This document shows, in pieces, positions 1 to 12,096 of a stretch of DNA of 64,000 nt (position 1 is its first letter; each line of letters begins with the position of its first letter). Location of the stretch: the NCBI GenBank assembly GCA_003996215.1, contig QJPP01001603.1, positions 434,001-498,000 of the forward strand. The letters are read 5' to 3'. The stretch is from Jaltomata sinuosa. Lineage: Eukaryota; Streptophyta; Magnoliopsida; Solanales; Solanaceae. The translations under genes were made by a program, and so were the position numbers. The notes below the pieces were generated by a model. That model did no database searches. It saw only the letters and a program-made list of their open reading frames with translations, and was not told the DNA's origin.

Positions 1-1429
1 AATGTCAACAATCCACAGTCAATATATGAACACACAACTTGTAAATCAATAAGTACACAGCGTTCAACTCACATACTGTAAAACAGAACCCTTAAAAATT
101 CTACACAATCTCTGTGAGCAATGCAATTCATACAACCTCTAAGATAAGAGTACAAGCACATAAAATATTCACAGAAATCGTAAGCCATCACCTACCCCCT
201 ATTCCAGGTATATAGTTGAACCTTAGCATTCATTCGAAGACTAAACACACTCACCCTTGTTTACACATATTGAACGGTTTCCCCTTTTAAATATAATTTA
301 ACCACCCCATTAATCAGGGACATACATAGACAACAACAATATGAGTTTTCACCCTTAGCCCTTAGCAAACAATGATTTCTTAACATGCCTTTCGCATTCC
401 TGAAACCTCACCTAGGAGTTTACCATTTCATACCCACCTAGTTGCCCTTGCAATTCCCGTTTCCCCGAACCTTCCCGACATCCCAGTCCTTGAGTCTATC
501 ATTTTTAGCATACCAAGATAACATAAATATCCCTAAACAATTATCAATATCCCACACTCAAATTCAACCAATTCCTAGCACATACATAACCAAACCCGAA
601 TCCGCTAGACTCCGTGCCCGGAGGCCTAAAACATGGATTCTCCATTTCACTATACAAAAGTATGGAAAGTAAACAGGTCTAACTACTTATGAAAACCTAG
701 CCTACCTGGATGTCAAACAGCTGCAACCGTGCATTTCTAGCTCCGTGGATGCATTCCTGGCGGTCCTGCAGGCCCGAATCCATAGTTTTGCATCCCTTTT
801 ACCAGAATTCCTAGGAGCAGCCTAGGAGGGTTTTTAGAATAGCTCTCATCTATTTTTAGGGCAGAAGGGAAGAGAATAAAATTAAAAATGCATTTTTGGG
901 TTTTCTGGTCCAGTCGCTCCGCTACAGGGGTCCTCGCTCCGCTATATCAATCCCCACTCTGCTATAGCCATCCCACTATAGCGGACGACTTCCACTATAG
1001 CGGTCTTAAACGGCGTTGACAGTCTTGACCACCGCTATAGCGGTATTTTCCATCGCTATGGCGGACCATTGCGCTCGTCACGAATATAATATTCCGAAAT
1101 CTCCCAGATTTGGCCATTTTACAACACACTTGCTTCCCCTAACGATTCAAAACAATTCCTTAACATCAAACGCGATTCCAGAAGTTCTACTTACCCAAAT
1201 TCGATTCTGAAAAGTCCCTCGGACTCCTTTATGTCTTAGCTACAAGTAAAACAAGATTGAACCAAGACATCTAACCCAATCCTTACCTGGATTGTCCTAG
1301 ACCCCACCTCGCTCCAAAACTGGTCGAGACTAGCCTAGCCCAGAATTTTAAACTCCCAACCTCGGAAGTTTTCTAACCCAAAACTTGGCACGAATGGTTT
1401 ACCCGTAACGATGAACCCGGTCGTTACAT
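1..1429 (-). mobile_element. Partial Ty3/gypsy LTR (window-truncated)
   Basis: Non-coding sequence whose right edge reads GGTCGTTACA, i.e. an LTR starting TGTAACGACC on the minus strand. The last 120 bases align by eye with the right end of the LTR ending at 7131, sharing the stretch on TTTTCTAACCC followed by a CGTAACGAYG-like run and the terminal TTACA. Bases 900-1080 carry a cluster of CTATAG-centred palindromes like those in the LTRs at 6620-6780 and 25660-25800. No gypsy internal sequence follows at 1430, so this is a solo LTR or a truncated element. Its other end lies outside the window. Short open frames here (for example 442-672) have no recognisable domain and I treat them as chance. 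Confidence 0.7.
1031..1044. repeat. 14-bp perfect palindrome in LTR
   Basis: ACCGCTATAGCGGT is a perfect palindrome. Degenerate copies (CACTATAGCGG, CGCTATGGCGG) lie around it between 900 and 1075. Confidence 0.85.
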
Positions 1430-2238
1430 CAGGTAAAGGCGTTTGATTTTATATCAAATTCATGTAAGGTTTATGTATAGATTCTTTATAAAGTTCATGT
1501 AAGGTTTATGTAAATATTCATTTATGAATTCTATATAAATTTTGTATAAACTTCATGTTAGGTTTCTGTAAAAGTATATGTATGTTTTTATACAAATTAT
1601 GGATATAACTTGTATATGCATTGTGATTCTGATAAACTACATATAAATTATATAAAATCTGACAAAGTATATATAGTTCTGATGAAGTATAAATAAAATC
1701 TGTATAAAAATTGTATATAATATTTGTATAAAGTTTATGATTGGTATCTAAAAAAATACATGTATTTATATATAAAATATGTATATAAATTGTATAAATA
1801 TTCTGATTATGATAAACCTTTTTTTATAAATTATATAAAATATTTACAAATTCTGATAAAGTTTAATAAATTTGTACCAAAAGTATGATTTTGATATATT
1901 CTTTATTATTTAACTCTAACTATTATCTTGTATATCTTGGGACCGATTACTGAACGAATTGAAACAAAAAAACTAAGAAAAGGATAAAAGCTTAAAATGA
2001 GAACTGAATGATCTAAAAATATAGGAAAAATCAATAAAAAAGCAGATCGTGTTTGTGAGAAAGATGAAATTATAAGGGGTAATTTTGAGAGAGAGAGAGT
2101 TGCTGTTGAATTTGAATTTGAGAGATTTTTTTTTTTGAAATTTAATGTGAATGTTAATTATAGCACTCTTTTCCGTTTGATTTAACCCAAAATCACGGAT
2201 AGGTCAAATCTGCTACTATAATTGAAATATTTTCATCT
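1430..2238. other. AT-rich non-coding DNA
   Basis: No gene is supported. Bases 1459-1570 hold imperfect direct repeats of TTCATGTAAGGTTTATGTA (starts at 1459 and 1494, a decayed third at 1552). The rest to about 1900 is TATAAA/TGTATA-rich. A short GA microsatellite lies near 2091-2098 and a T-tract near 2127-2138. This may be unique host intergenic DNA between insertions. Confidence 0.6.
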
Positions 2239-2247
2239 TTGATAAAT
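2239..2247. repeat. MITE target-site duplication, left
   Basis: TTGATAAAT, identical to 2556-2564. Confidence 0.88.
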
Positions 2248-2555
2248 GAGATAATGCACAAGTACCCTCCTAAACTATATTCGAACTTGCTATGAAACAC
2301 GTAAACTTTATGGAGGTCCCATTACCCCTCTAAACTCATTTTTTATGTATTTTTATCCTCTTTTTTGCTGACGTGGCTGCCAAGTAGCAGAATATTTTTG
2401 TTCTCCTTTTGTGCTGACTTGGCAGCCATGTCTGCACAAAAGGAGCACAAAAATATAGAAAAAATAACTTAAGGGGGGTAATAGGACCCTTTTAAAGTTT
2501 AAGTGTGTTATAGCAACTTCGAGTATAGTTTGGGGAGGTACTTGTGTCTTATCTC
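2248..2555. mobile_element. Mutator-type MITE with long terminal inverted repeats
   Basis: The 308-bp element begins GAGATAATGCACAAGTACC and ends with the near-complement GGTACTTGTGTCTTATCTC. The inverted repeats extend about 100 bp inward with scattered mismatches, and the centre is a further inverted repeat around GCTGACGTGGCTGCCAAGT and ACTTGGCAGCCATGTC, so almost the whole element can fold back. The flanking sequence TTGATAAAT is duplicated exactly at 2239-2247 and 2556-2564. A 9-bp duplication is typical of Mutator-like elements. It encodes nothing, so it would depend on a transposase elsewhere. Confidence 0.88.
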
Positions 2556-2564
2556 TTGATAAAT
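2556..2564. repeat. MITE target-site duplication, right
   Basis: TTGATAAAT, identical to 2239-2247. Confidence 0.88.
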
Positions 2565-4147
2565 ATAAATCTTAAGTAATTATATATTGTGATCATATAG
2601 ATTATTTTCCCCTTTTGTATTAAAGTATTATTATGGACAAGACCTAAAAGGATGAAGTTCTACTTCTACATTTAACAATCCATCTAGTAACTTATTACAA
2701 CCTAAATTGCCGTGAGTGACACCCATACTAAACTCCCAATGGGAGAACTAAAAACTAACCCAATACTTAATACTAAAATTAGACAACTAAACAATCTTCA
2801 TTAAGTAAATCAGTGATTCATATCTTTAAAAGAAACCAATAACAACTTTCAGAAATTAAACCCCTAGAATCTGAAAGTCATTTTACCAAAACTCTACTAG
2901 TTGTCTGAAAGAAAGGGATGCAACCCAAAACAAAGATAAAGTCTAAGTACGAATAATGGACTAGGAATAACTAAAGAATTCATGGTAGCCCGAAAGATGC
3001 AGCTCATCCTTGAATTCAGAAATCGCCTGACTCAGAGCTGAGGTCTCGTAGAAGCCATCGGAATATATCTTGTACTCAATAAAAAAGATCATGTGCAGTA
3101 TTAGTATACAAGAAAGAATAATGTACTGGTAGGATCATTGATCAGCTCTAAAATACAAAATGTAAACATATAACAATAACATAGTATAACAAAACAAACA
3201 TGTAACAGGCCAAGTCAATGTGACTACCAATAAGACTCCCAGTAAACAACCTGACTCAACAACCATATAAGTCATATCCAACTTCAAAAGTAAACAGACC
3301 ACATATAACTATGTCACAGCTTGCAAGTAACCTGGACTACCCAAGGATCCATAGGACATCATCTATAACACTTAATATGAAACCCTGATTTACATAAGAA
3401 ACCACCTTAGCACTTAAACACACCAACCTGGCCACTCAAGGACCAACATGTATGTCAAGTAACAATGAATACCGATCCTCTGAAGGAACCAACACATATG
3501 AACATCAACAAATATATAAGTTTGGTTCACTCAAGGAAGCGACACCTACTAATAACAAGTAAACATGTACACACATGCTAAGGGTCTTATGGTTTCCAAT
3601 TAATCATGACCTGCAGAGGATGAGCTTTTGTCCATGTACTATACCAGCGTGATACCCGAGCAAACTAATAAATCATAAATACTGTATCAGGTGTGGTACT
3701 CGAGCTAACTAATGAAAAATAGAATTGTACTAGGTGTGGCACCCTAGTCAACCAATTCCCTGAAGATGTCCAGTATACCAGTGCATCCCATAATAATGAT
3801 AGATATCATAATAATCATAATCACAATGATAGCATACAACACTGGTACAACCAATAAGCTTTCAAAATAGACTCATTGCATGTGATTAACACTTAGGATA
3901 TCATTTAAAAATTATTTCCTTTTTCCTGAACATGTATTGTACAATTAATACTAAAGAGATAGTTATCATGCACACATAATGTAAATTGGGTTACAATAAC
4001 CACCACCTACCTCAATCTAAGCCTGAAATGTTCTACTGAACCTGAGCTTTCCCTTTTCTAGAAACCTTGGCGTGATTGTGGTCTAAAACAGAAATGTAAA
4101 TACAATCTTAACCCATGACCTCAAAATATTGTGGATTATAGCTAAAT

Positions 4148-6217
4148 TGTAACACTCTAGAATTTGAACCAGCATAAAAACTCAGAAACTGAGAAAAATT
4201 TGCAATTTCCAGGCCCCACAGCCATGTACCATGGGTTGTGTGAGGCATGATAGCCCATCAGGTCAGTTGTGGGAGCAGCCCCAGCTAGCTCAACCCTGAT
4301 GAGAAGTCATCACGGGTGTCAGAAGTCCGATGAGCTATGAGAACCACTGTGGGAAAAGCCAATGGCTCAAAAGCAGCTCCTCATCCTAATGGCCAGGGCC
4401 ACGTATCATGGGAGCTATCACGGGCCATGGGGCCCTACCGTGGGAACTTACCAGAGAGAGCTATCCCACTGTCCCTTTACAATGGTTGTCACCACAGGCC
4501 CTGGTGAGTCCAATGTGCCGTCGGGTAGCCCATTAAGCGAGTTTTCCTGCAACTTCTTAATTTAAGTTAGGGCATTCTAGTCTTTTTCCTACTCTTTTAA
4601 CTCCTACAATAAGTCATTTTGGGTATAATTTAAGATGATTTAATCAGACTCACCCTTAATTCCCTCCTGCCTGCAATAATCATTCGACACTTAGTCAAGA
4701 ATAGAGAAAAAGAAGTAGTTTTCTTCTTCAAGGCTAAAAGTAGGGTTCTTCAACTTCAGGCTCCAAATCTAAAGGTTTCACCAGTATTCTTACTTTCAGG
4801 TATGTGGGAAATCATTAGTGGGTATCCTTTCACCCATTGAGTTCCTAAGTTAATTTAGTTCTTTAGTTTCAGTTTAGTCTTCAGGACCTAGGGTTCCTGA
4901 ATTTCATAAATTCCTTGTATTTCCGTTTCCTTGCTATGTATGGATCTTTATTTCATATTTCCTCAAAGTCTAGCATGGTGTATACTCAGAACTTCCAAAC
5001 CCTTAGTATGTTGTTTTATTCATGACTTTGAACTATGATTATGAACTGCATATTTTATTCATATTCTAGAATTGTTAAAAGTAGTTAAATTCCTAAGGAT
5101 GGTGGGTTATGAACACCCGATCAGTTTAGGATTTCATGCATTTTCAGTTAGATGCTCAGTTCTTCATAATTACATGATTAGAATGCTTTCAGTCTTAGCA
5201 TTATTTATCATTCTCAGAAAATAAGTATTTTGAGTTATCCAATATGTCAATTAAATTGCATATTCAGTTGGGAGTAGTACTTAGCACCGAGGGAACACAG
5301 GGATAAAGGCTCACCTATCCGTTAGGCTGATACCTTTAGTAGAAGTCCCCATTTCCCAGAACTATGGCGCCACCGTAAGTTCAAAAGGGTCACCAGTCAG
5401 ATCAGGCTTGACACCTTAGTCCTTTTGGACATCAGATTAGTGGATCTATGCCAACCATTGTACGTATCCTTGACAAGGTATGAGCACTCTCCCAGTTAGG
5501 GTTACAGGTTGGCCCCATAGTTAGCTCAGCTTGGGATATGTTGGTTAACACTAGCTCCCATATTACAAATTTATTTATTGTATGACCATGTAGTCAGTTA
5601 TTCAGTTCAGTATTATACAGTTTGTTGTATATCTACTTGGTCATTGCATCAGTTTTATCTTTTACTTTAATGTTTAGTTTATCCTTTATATTTAGTTTAC
5701 CTAATCATATCCATTATGTATAGGTTAGTGCATATCACACATTCTCAGTACATTCAAAGTACTGACACATACTTTTTTCTACATCCTATTATGATGTAGG
5801 TTCAGGCGCTCAATATCCAAATTGCGCTTAGTTTGATTTCCAGTATTCTCCGCAGCAGAGTTGTTGAGTCCTCATATTTCAAATATATGATTTATATTGA
5901 TTTTATTCAATCTTTTATTTAGTTTTCAGACTATTAGAGTTAGTTGGGGGCTTGTCCTAGCAACTCATCTCAGTAGAGGCTTTCAGACAAATAGTCAATT
6001 TTCAACTTTCACAATCAGTTGACATTTCAGACTTTTCTATATATATTCAGAGATTGTTGGTTTACTTTCCTAAGCTTATGTTACTAAACCAATTTAGCTC
6101 CCGCGCAGATATTGTTTTAATTAGAATGTATAGTATATGTCAAACCATGGGTTAGCTTGGGGTCACTTTGCCTCTAAGAACCTAGTTGCTTTTAGGGGGT
6201 AGCCTTGGGGCATGACA
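4148..6217 (+). mobile_element. Solo LTR nested in element A LTR
   Basis: Starts TGTAACACTC and ends GGGGCATGACA, the same termini type as the element D 3' LTR (TGTAACACCC to GGGGCATGACA). It shares internal landmarks with D, for example GGGAGTAGTACTTAGCACCGAG near 5270 against the D LTR near 38720, and the TATGATGTAGGTTCAGG-like block near 5790. The uninterrupted homologous site near 25240 shows where it inserted. The flanks (TAAAT and CTAAT) are only an imperfect 5-bp duplication. No internal region or second LTR is present, so this is the product of LTR-LTR recombination. Length is 2070 bp. It belongs to a family related to D but clearly diverged. Confidence 0.85.
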
Positions 6218-6710
6218 CTAATCCCAAACCTTCTGGACAAATTCATGATCATTCCACCCATCCTAGGGTCTTCCCACCAATTATTCACTTAGAAACTACC
6301 AATTCTATGGTTACACTACTGAATTACGGTAATGAAATCATGAATCAACAACTTTTAATCAAAATCCAAGGTTTTTATATCTCATGATCCCCCATACACC
6401 AGATTTTATAGTTTAGGTCAAGCTAAACCCTCCCCAAGGCCTGTAACTAGTAATTCTAAGACATAGGAATCAAAGTACTAGTTTATGAAGCTATAAGACT
6501 TACCTTAACGAAGAAATCTGGTGGAAAATCAGAAGAGTTATCCCTAAATCACCTCTGCCTTCCCCAAAATGTATTTGTGAAATAATAAATGTTTATAGGG
6601 ATGTTTCTGCATTAACAGCAATTAACTCTGCTATAGTAACCCAATGTTGCTATAGTGGTACCACCATAGTTGAAGCCTCTCATTACAGCAGAGTTGACTG
6701 ACTTTAAGTT

Positions 6711-6722
6711 CCGCTATAGCGG
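6711..6722. repeat. 12-bp perfect palindrome in element A 3' LTR
   Basis: CCGCTATAGCGG, within a cluster of decayed GCTATAG motifs at 6620-6780, about 400 bp from the sense start of the LTR. Confidence 0.85.
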
Positions 6723-7289
6723 GAATCTCTCACCTATAGTGGTGTCACCGTCGCAGCCTGCCACCAGCTATATCGAGTGTGGTGAGGTAGAAACTTAGAA
6801 AATCTCCCAATTTCTCCTTTTCCACAACATACCCTCAAACCATGACATCCCTGACTAACCCCTTTACGTCAAGTTTTATACCAAGAGTTCTGCTCACCCG
6901 AATTCATTTCTGAAAAGTCCTACAGATTCCTTAACATTTTAGCTAAAATAAAAACAAACTAAGCATGAATAACTTTACCTAATCCCTTTTTGGATTTCCC
7001 TAGACCAATCCTTTCTTTGATTTTGTCCAAGACTAGCCTAACCTGAAATTTCCAACTACTAATTTTGGAAAATTTCTAACCCCAATTCTTGTACGACTAG
7101 CTCAACCATAACGACGGGAAGGGTCATTACAATAGATACCAATTTACCCATTGTTTGTCCTTGAATGATCAAAAAAGAAAATGAGCTAAGTAAAGAAAGA
7201 AATAGTACTTGAATCATCAAACAGGTGAGGGTACCATTCCTGCATGTCCTTCTCGATTTTTCAAGTGGCTTCTTCAACCGGATGATGCT

Positions 7290-8470
7290 TCCATTGAATC
7301 TTTACCAATCTAATCTCCTTTGTCCTCAACTATCAGACATCCCAATAAAGAATAGAAACTTGTTTCTTCTCATAAGTAAAATCCTTATCTAGAAAGACCG
7401 AATCCCACTTGATTATGTAATCCGCATCCTCGTGGTATCTCTTCAACGCAGATACATAGAATACTAGATGGACTCTTGACACACTAGGCGTAAATACCAA
7501 CCTGTACGCTACTTGCCCCACATCTCTTAGAACGTCAAATGGACCGATGTACCAAGGTATAAACTTTCCCTTCTTGCAAAACCTCATGACTCCTTTCATA
7601 GGTGACACCTTTAATAGAACCTATTCATAAACCTGAAATGACATGTCCCTTACCTTGTAGTTTGCATACGTTTTTTGTCTACTCTGGGCTGCCAACAACT
7701 TAGTTTTGATACCTTTCACTTTTCCTTGAGCTTGCTTCACCAAATCAGTGCCCAAAGGCCTCACATCACCTGTCTAAAATGATCCTACGGGCAATCTGTA
7801 TCCCATCCTATAGAGTCTCTCGAATGGTTCCATGTCAATACTGGAGTAATAACTGTTGTTGTATGAGAATTCACACAATGGAAAGGACTGATCCCAATGG
7901 TCCCCAAAGTCAATCACACATGCCCTCAACATGTCCTTATGCACCTAAATTGTCCTCTCCGGTTGTCCTTCAGTTTGAGGATGAAATCTAATGCAAAAAT
8001 TGAGTTGGGTGTCAAACTCTTCGTGCAACCTGTCCCATAATTTAGAAGTAAACTGCATACCTATTTCTGATATAATGGAAAGTGGAACCCCATGTAACCT
8101 CACTATCTCCTTGACATAGATATTCGCCAACTGTTTAGAGCTGTAATTCACCCTAACCGAAATAAAATATGTTGATTTAGTCAGTCTATCCACTATAATC
8201 CAAATTGAGTCATACTTTCCCAAGGTCTTAGGAAGACCTACCATAAAGTCCATAGCTATCCTTTCCCACTTCTACTCATGAATGGTCATCTTTTGTAGCA
8301 AACCCACTGGACTTTGATATTCATACTTTACCTATTAACAGTTATGACACTTGGACATATATGCCACTATATCCTTCTTCATCCTAGGGCACCAATAAAG
8401 TTTCCTTAAGTCCCAGTACATTTTTTTTACACTTGGATGAATAGAATATCACAAGCCATGAGATTCAGCT
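7290..8470 (-). pseudogene. Element A integrase (degenerate)
   Basis: Minus-strand fragments of a Ty3/gypsy integrase, which would insert the element cDNA into chromatin. Reading in sense order, 7945-8253 carries the catalytic-core landmarks DFMVGLPKTLGKYDSIW and FHPQTEGQPERTI. Then 7333-7608 carries the C-terminal GPY/F-type segment (SPMKGVMRF, YIGPFDVL, RVHLVFYVSALKRY). The HHCC zinc finger region around 8300-8460 is recognisable only in pieces. Stops and frameshifts separate the pieces. A chromodomain is not recognisable. The equivalent piece of element B lies at 26340-27300. Confidence 0.85.
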
Positions 8471-8478
8471 AGCACATT

Positions 8479-9400
8479 CTAAACCAAGTCACCAACCCCA
8501 GGAACACATACTTGTCCTCTAAACCACAACACTCCGCATGCATCAAGGGTGGCGTCTAAAGCCTTACCAGACACCATCTTGTTCCAGAGCTTATTCAATT
8601 TCTCACCCTCAAACTTTTTGGCCTTAATGTCATCAAGAAATGTTGACTTTACCTCAATACTAGCCAATAGTCCACCCCTTTTAGAAATACCAAACTGCAT
8701 GAACTTAGATGCTAGAGTTTGGAACTCCTTAGCCAAGGGTCGCTTTGACACCCTCAAGCAGGCCAAATTGCAAATACTTATCGCCTTCTGGCTCAATGCA
8801 TGTGCCACCATATTGGCCTTACTCAGATTATACTTAATGGTCAGATCATAGTCTTTCAACAATTCCATTCATCTTATCTGACTCAGATTTAGATCCCTTT
8901 ACATAAACACGTGTTATACGCTACGATGGTCTCTGAATACCTCATACTTGACACCATAAAGATAGTGCTCCAGATCTTAAGTGTAAACACCACCGCTTCC
9001 AACTCCAAATCATGAGTCTGGTAATTTTTTTCATGAGGCTTCAATTACCTCGAAGCATAAGCAATGACATTCGTGTCTTGCATTAACACACCACCAAAAA
9101 CCGAATGTGAAGCATCACATAATACAACAAAATCCTTACCTTCAACCGACAATGAGGGAATAGAGGATGTAGTCAAAACTGTTTTGAGCTTTTGGAAGCT
9201 CACCTCACACTTATCAGACCAAACAAATGGCACCTCCTTCTGAGTCAACCTTGTCAAGTGAGTAGCAATAGAAGCAAAATTCTTGACAAACCTGCGATAG
9301 TAACTAGCAAGACCCACAATGCTCCTAACCTCAATCACAGAGCTAGGCCAAATCTATCTCTTAACCACTTCAATCTTCTGGGGATCTACCATCACCCCCT
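8479..9400 (-). pseudogene. Element A RNase H (degenerate)
   Basis: The minus-strand fragment at 9045-9338 contains the RT-RNase H connection (VGLASYYRRFVKNFASIA, LTRLTQKEVPFVWSDKCE) and the RNase H start FVVLCDASHSVFGGVLMQ. The fragment at 8479-8868 gives the end of RNase H (MELLKDYDLTIKYN, ANMVAHALSQKA) and the spacer into integrase. The middle is disrupted around 8870-9045. The protein would degrade the RNA template during reverse transcription. It is non-functional as it stands. Confidence 0.85.
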
Positions 9401-10140
9401 ATACCGAGAACACCTTCCCTAAAAAGGCAACTAAAGATAACCAAACTCATATTTCAAAAACATTACATACGACTACTTCTCCTTCTAAATTCACAATACA
9501 ATACGAAGATGATCTTCATGTTCTTTCTTGCTCTTGGAGCAAATCAAAATGTCATCATTAAATACTATCACAAAGGAATCCAAGAGTGACCTAAAAACAT
9601 CATTTATCAAGCCTATGAAGGCCACCAGTGCATTTTTTAACCCAAATAATATTATCAGGAACTCGTAGTGCCCATACCAAGTCCTGAAAACTATCTTAGG
9701 TATATCCTCAAGATGAATCTTTAGATGATGGTACTCGGACCTCAAGTAATTTTTTGAAAATACTGAAGCACTCTGCAACTGGTCAAAAAGGTCATCTATG
9801 CGGGGCAAAGGATACTTATTCGTGATGGTAACCTTGTTTAACTGTCTGTAATCTATACATATTATCTTGCTACCATCTTTCTATTTAACAAACAAGATTG
9901 GAGCACCCCAAGGCGAAGCACTAGCACAAATAAATCCTTTATCAAAAAGTTCCAGTAACTCAGTTTGGAGTTCCCTCAACTCTACTAGATCCATTCAATA
10001 AGGAGGAATAAAGATTGAGCAAGTACCTGGCTCCAAATCAATACAAAATGCAATATCTATTTCTGGAGGTACACCAGGTAAATCCGTAGGAAATACCTCC
10101 TGAAACTCAGAAACCACAAGGACTGACTCAATAGGAGGGT
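9401..10140 (-). pseudogene. Element A reverse transcriptase (degenerate)
   Basis: The fragment at 9491-9808 shows RT palm landmarks: RTWYGHYEFLIILFGLKNA and the catalytic YxDD-type box as FNDDILICSKSK, where the first aspartate context is altered (usually IDD or VDD). Upstream, around 9830-9990, are remnants of the KKDGS and CIDYRQLNK region, with a stop in place of the usual residue. The reading frame is interrupted many times. Beyond 10140 a PR-RT linker runs up to the insertion site of element X at 10223. Confidence 0.83.
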
Positions 10141-10218
10141 ACTCCACACTAACATCTCAAAGCTGAGCTAGGAAGGTTGAACACCTCTTTCCCACAAACT
10201 TTCTAGCCTGAACAAAGG

Positions 10219-10223
10219 ATATA
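10219..10223. repeat. Element X target-site duplication, left
   Basis: ATATA, repeated exactly at 21664-21668. Confidence 0.9.
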
Positions 10224-11820
10224 TGTCACGACCTGATTTCTCAAGTCATGATCGCACCTACAACCCCTAGTAGGTGAACCAATTCTCGTAGCCCAGAACA
10301 TCTAGTAATGGGCTACTACCTAACCAATACGCTCAACAAGCTGAGATAAGCAGAAGCAGAATGTAAAGATAAGACAACGCGGAAGCAATTTACCCGAATA
10401 TATACATCATGAAACTACACCAACCCCAAGACTTGGTATCGATAGTACAGAAGCTTCTAATAGAATACAAGTGCTAGAAGTAACAAAATGATAAGTACTA
10501 CTGTCTCCGAATATACAAAGAGTAACAGTACAAAAGATGAGATATAGACAAGCCCCGACCATCAGGCGCTCACCCTAGTCTCGAAGATCCAAAAGCTGCA
10601 CGAGTCTCCAATGCATTTAACAGCGAAAGCTCAGCTAATATCTGCACCAAAAAGTGCAGAAGTATGGTATGAGCACCAAAACAACGGGTACTCAGTAGGT
10701 ATCATCGGTCGACTGAGCGCATATAAGATATAAAAGCAGTAAGTAACAGATAGCAAGAAAGCAGTCACTGAAGAAATAAGCAAGGCACAATAAGCTAGCA
10801 CAGATCATCCATAACCAAGAGCTTCAAGTAACACATGCTAGCACAGAGATACAATCACACAGAATCACTGGTGAAGGAAAAAAGAACGCACTTGGAGTCC
10901 TTGTACAACAATATAAGTAAGTAGAGAGAGAGTTGAGAAAATGGCAGTATACCAGTAACCTCAAGTAAAAGGAAAAGACAGAGAGCAGTCAAACATACTC
11001 AAAATGGAATCAACGAGTATAAGGAAATCATAGCACCAATCCAATCACATGATAGCATAACCAGGGAATCACCTCACAAGTACAACTATAGGATAAAATA
11101 ACTAGGCCACAATGACCGAGAGATACCACTCAACTTCCCACAAGGAAAGAGCCAGAATCTCACACTCTGCTCAGAAGGCCACACAAAAGTACCTCGATAA
11201 GATAGGACTCCAATGCCCTCTCAATAATCAGACATCCCATAACCAAAGCCTCAACATGCTAGCCATCACTAATCTTTCAAGAACCGGGTTCCAAGACAAG
11301 CTCTAAGTAAAAACAGGAGTAAATATAGTCTACCTACAGTCCCAACGGCCGCCCATACAATCGAGGAACACAATCAAGTGAAAACAAACCCTCCGGCATC
11401 CCATACTACCGCAGCGTACACTGAACACACAGCAAACAAGGGTGGAATCTAATGCATGATATGATATGATATGAAATAGAACCTCTGTATGTACCTCTTT
11501 CAGTGACAATCAGGCCTAGCAGGAAGGTTCCATGGAAGGACTCAGCCTGTATACCTCTACTCCACCATATACCCATCCCTCCGGTGCACGCAGCCGGAAG
11601 CCCCAGGCCCAGAGCGGCAAGGTCCATGGAGGTCCCCGACCCCATACTAAAACTCAGTATCAAGACATGTCATCCGGAAGCAAGTCCGGGATCAAGATAG
11701 AGACCCAGTCTCAAATATGCATGCCCAGACCCTGTCCAGGACTAAAGTAGTAGAAAATGCCTCAAAAGCCCCTCCAAGGGTGCCCGAGCGTAACCGGGTC
11801 TAAAACTGTAGTATATCAAG

Positions 11821-12096
11821 TCTAGTGCACTGTCCCGCAGAGACTAGTATACGTAATAAAATCAAGTCTGGTGCTCTTCCCCGCCGAGACTAGTATATGT
11901 AATAAAATCAAGCCTGGTTCTCTGCCCCGCAGAGACTAGTATCAGTAATAAAATCAAGTATGGTGCTCTGCCCCGCAGAAACGAGTATCAGTAATAAAAT
12001 CAAGTCTGGTGCTCTGCCCCGCAGAGACTAGTATCACTAATAAAATCAAGTCTGGTGCTCTGCCCCGCAGAGACTAATACCTGTAATAAAATCAAT
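11821..12096. repeat. 46-bp tandem repeat, 6 units, in X LTR
   Basis: Units start at 11821, 11867, 11913, 11959, 12005 and 12051. Each contains the hairpin CTCTGCCCCGCAGAG (6-bp arms, some copies mutated) followed by ACTAGTAT and TAATAAAATCAAG. Confidence 0.93.

Larger units (their letters stand above)
2693..7131 (-). mobile_element. Element A 3' LTR (interrupted)
   Basis: Aligns along its length with 23789-26146 once the insert at 4148-6217 is removed, leaving about 2.37 kb against 2.36 kb. The left edge TATTACAACC matches TGTCATGATC of the other LTR, nearly all differences being transitions. The right edge GGGTCATTACA gives the sense start TGTAATGACCC. The palindrome CCGCTATAGCGG lies at 6711-6722. 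No gene is present. Confidence 0.88.

Noticed and set aside
1430..2238. AT-rich stretch as a satellite or matrix attachment region
   Set aside because: Only two or three imperfect repeats. Base composition alone does not support a call.
4362..4565. 67-codon open frame in the solo LTR
   Set aside because: No domain. It lies in a palindrome-rich non-coding LTR stretch.
11821..12096. Regularly spaced repeats that resemble a CRISPR array
   Set aside because: Units are contiguous 46-bp tandem repeats without unique spacers, lie inside a plant LTR and recur in the partner LTR.
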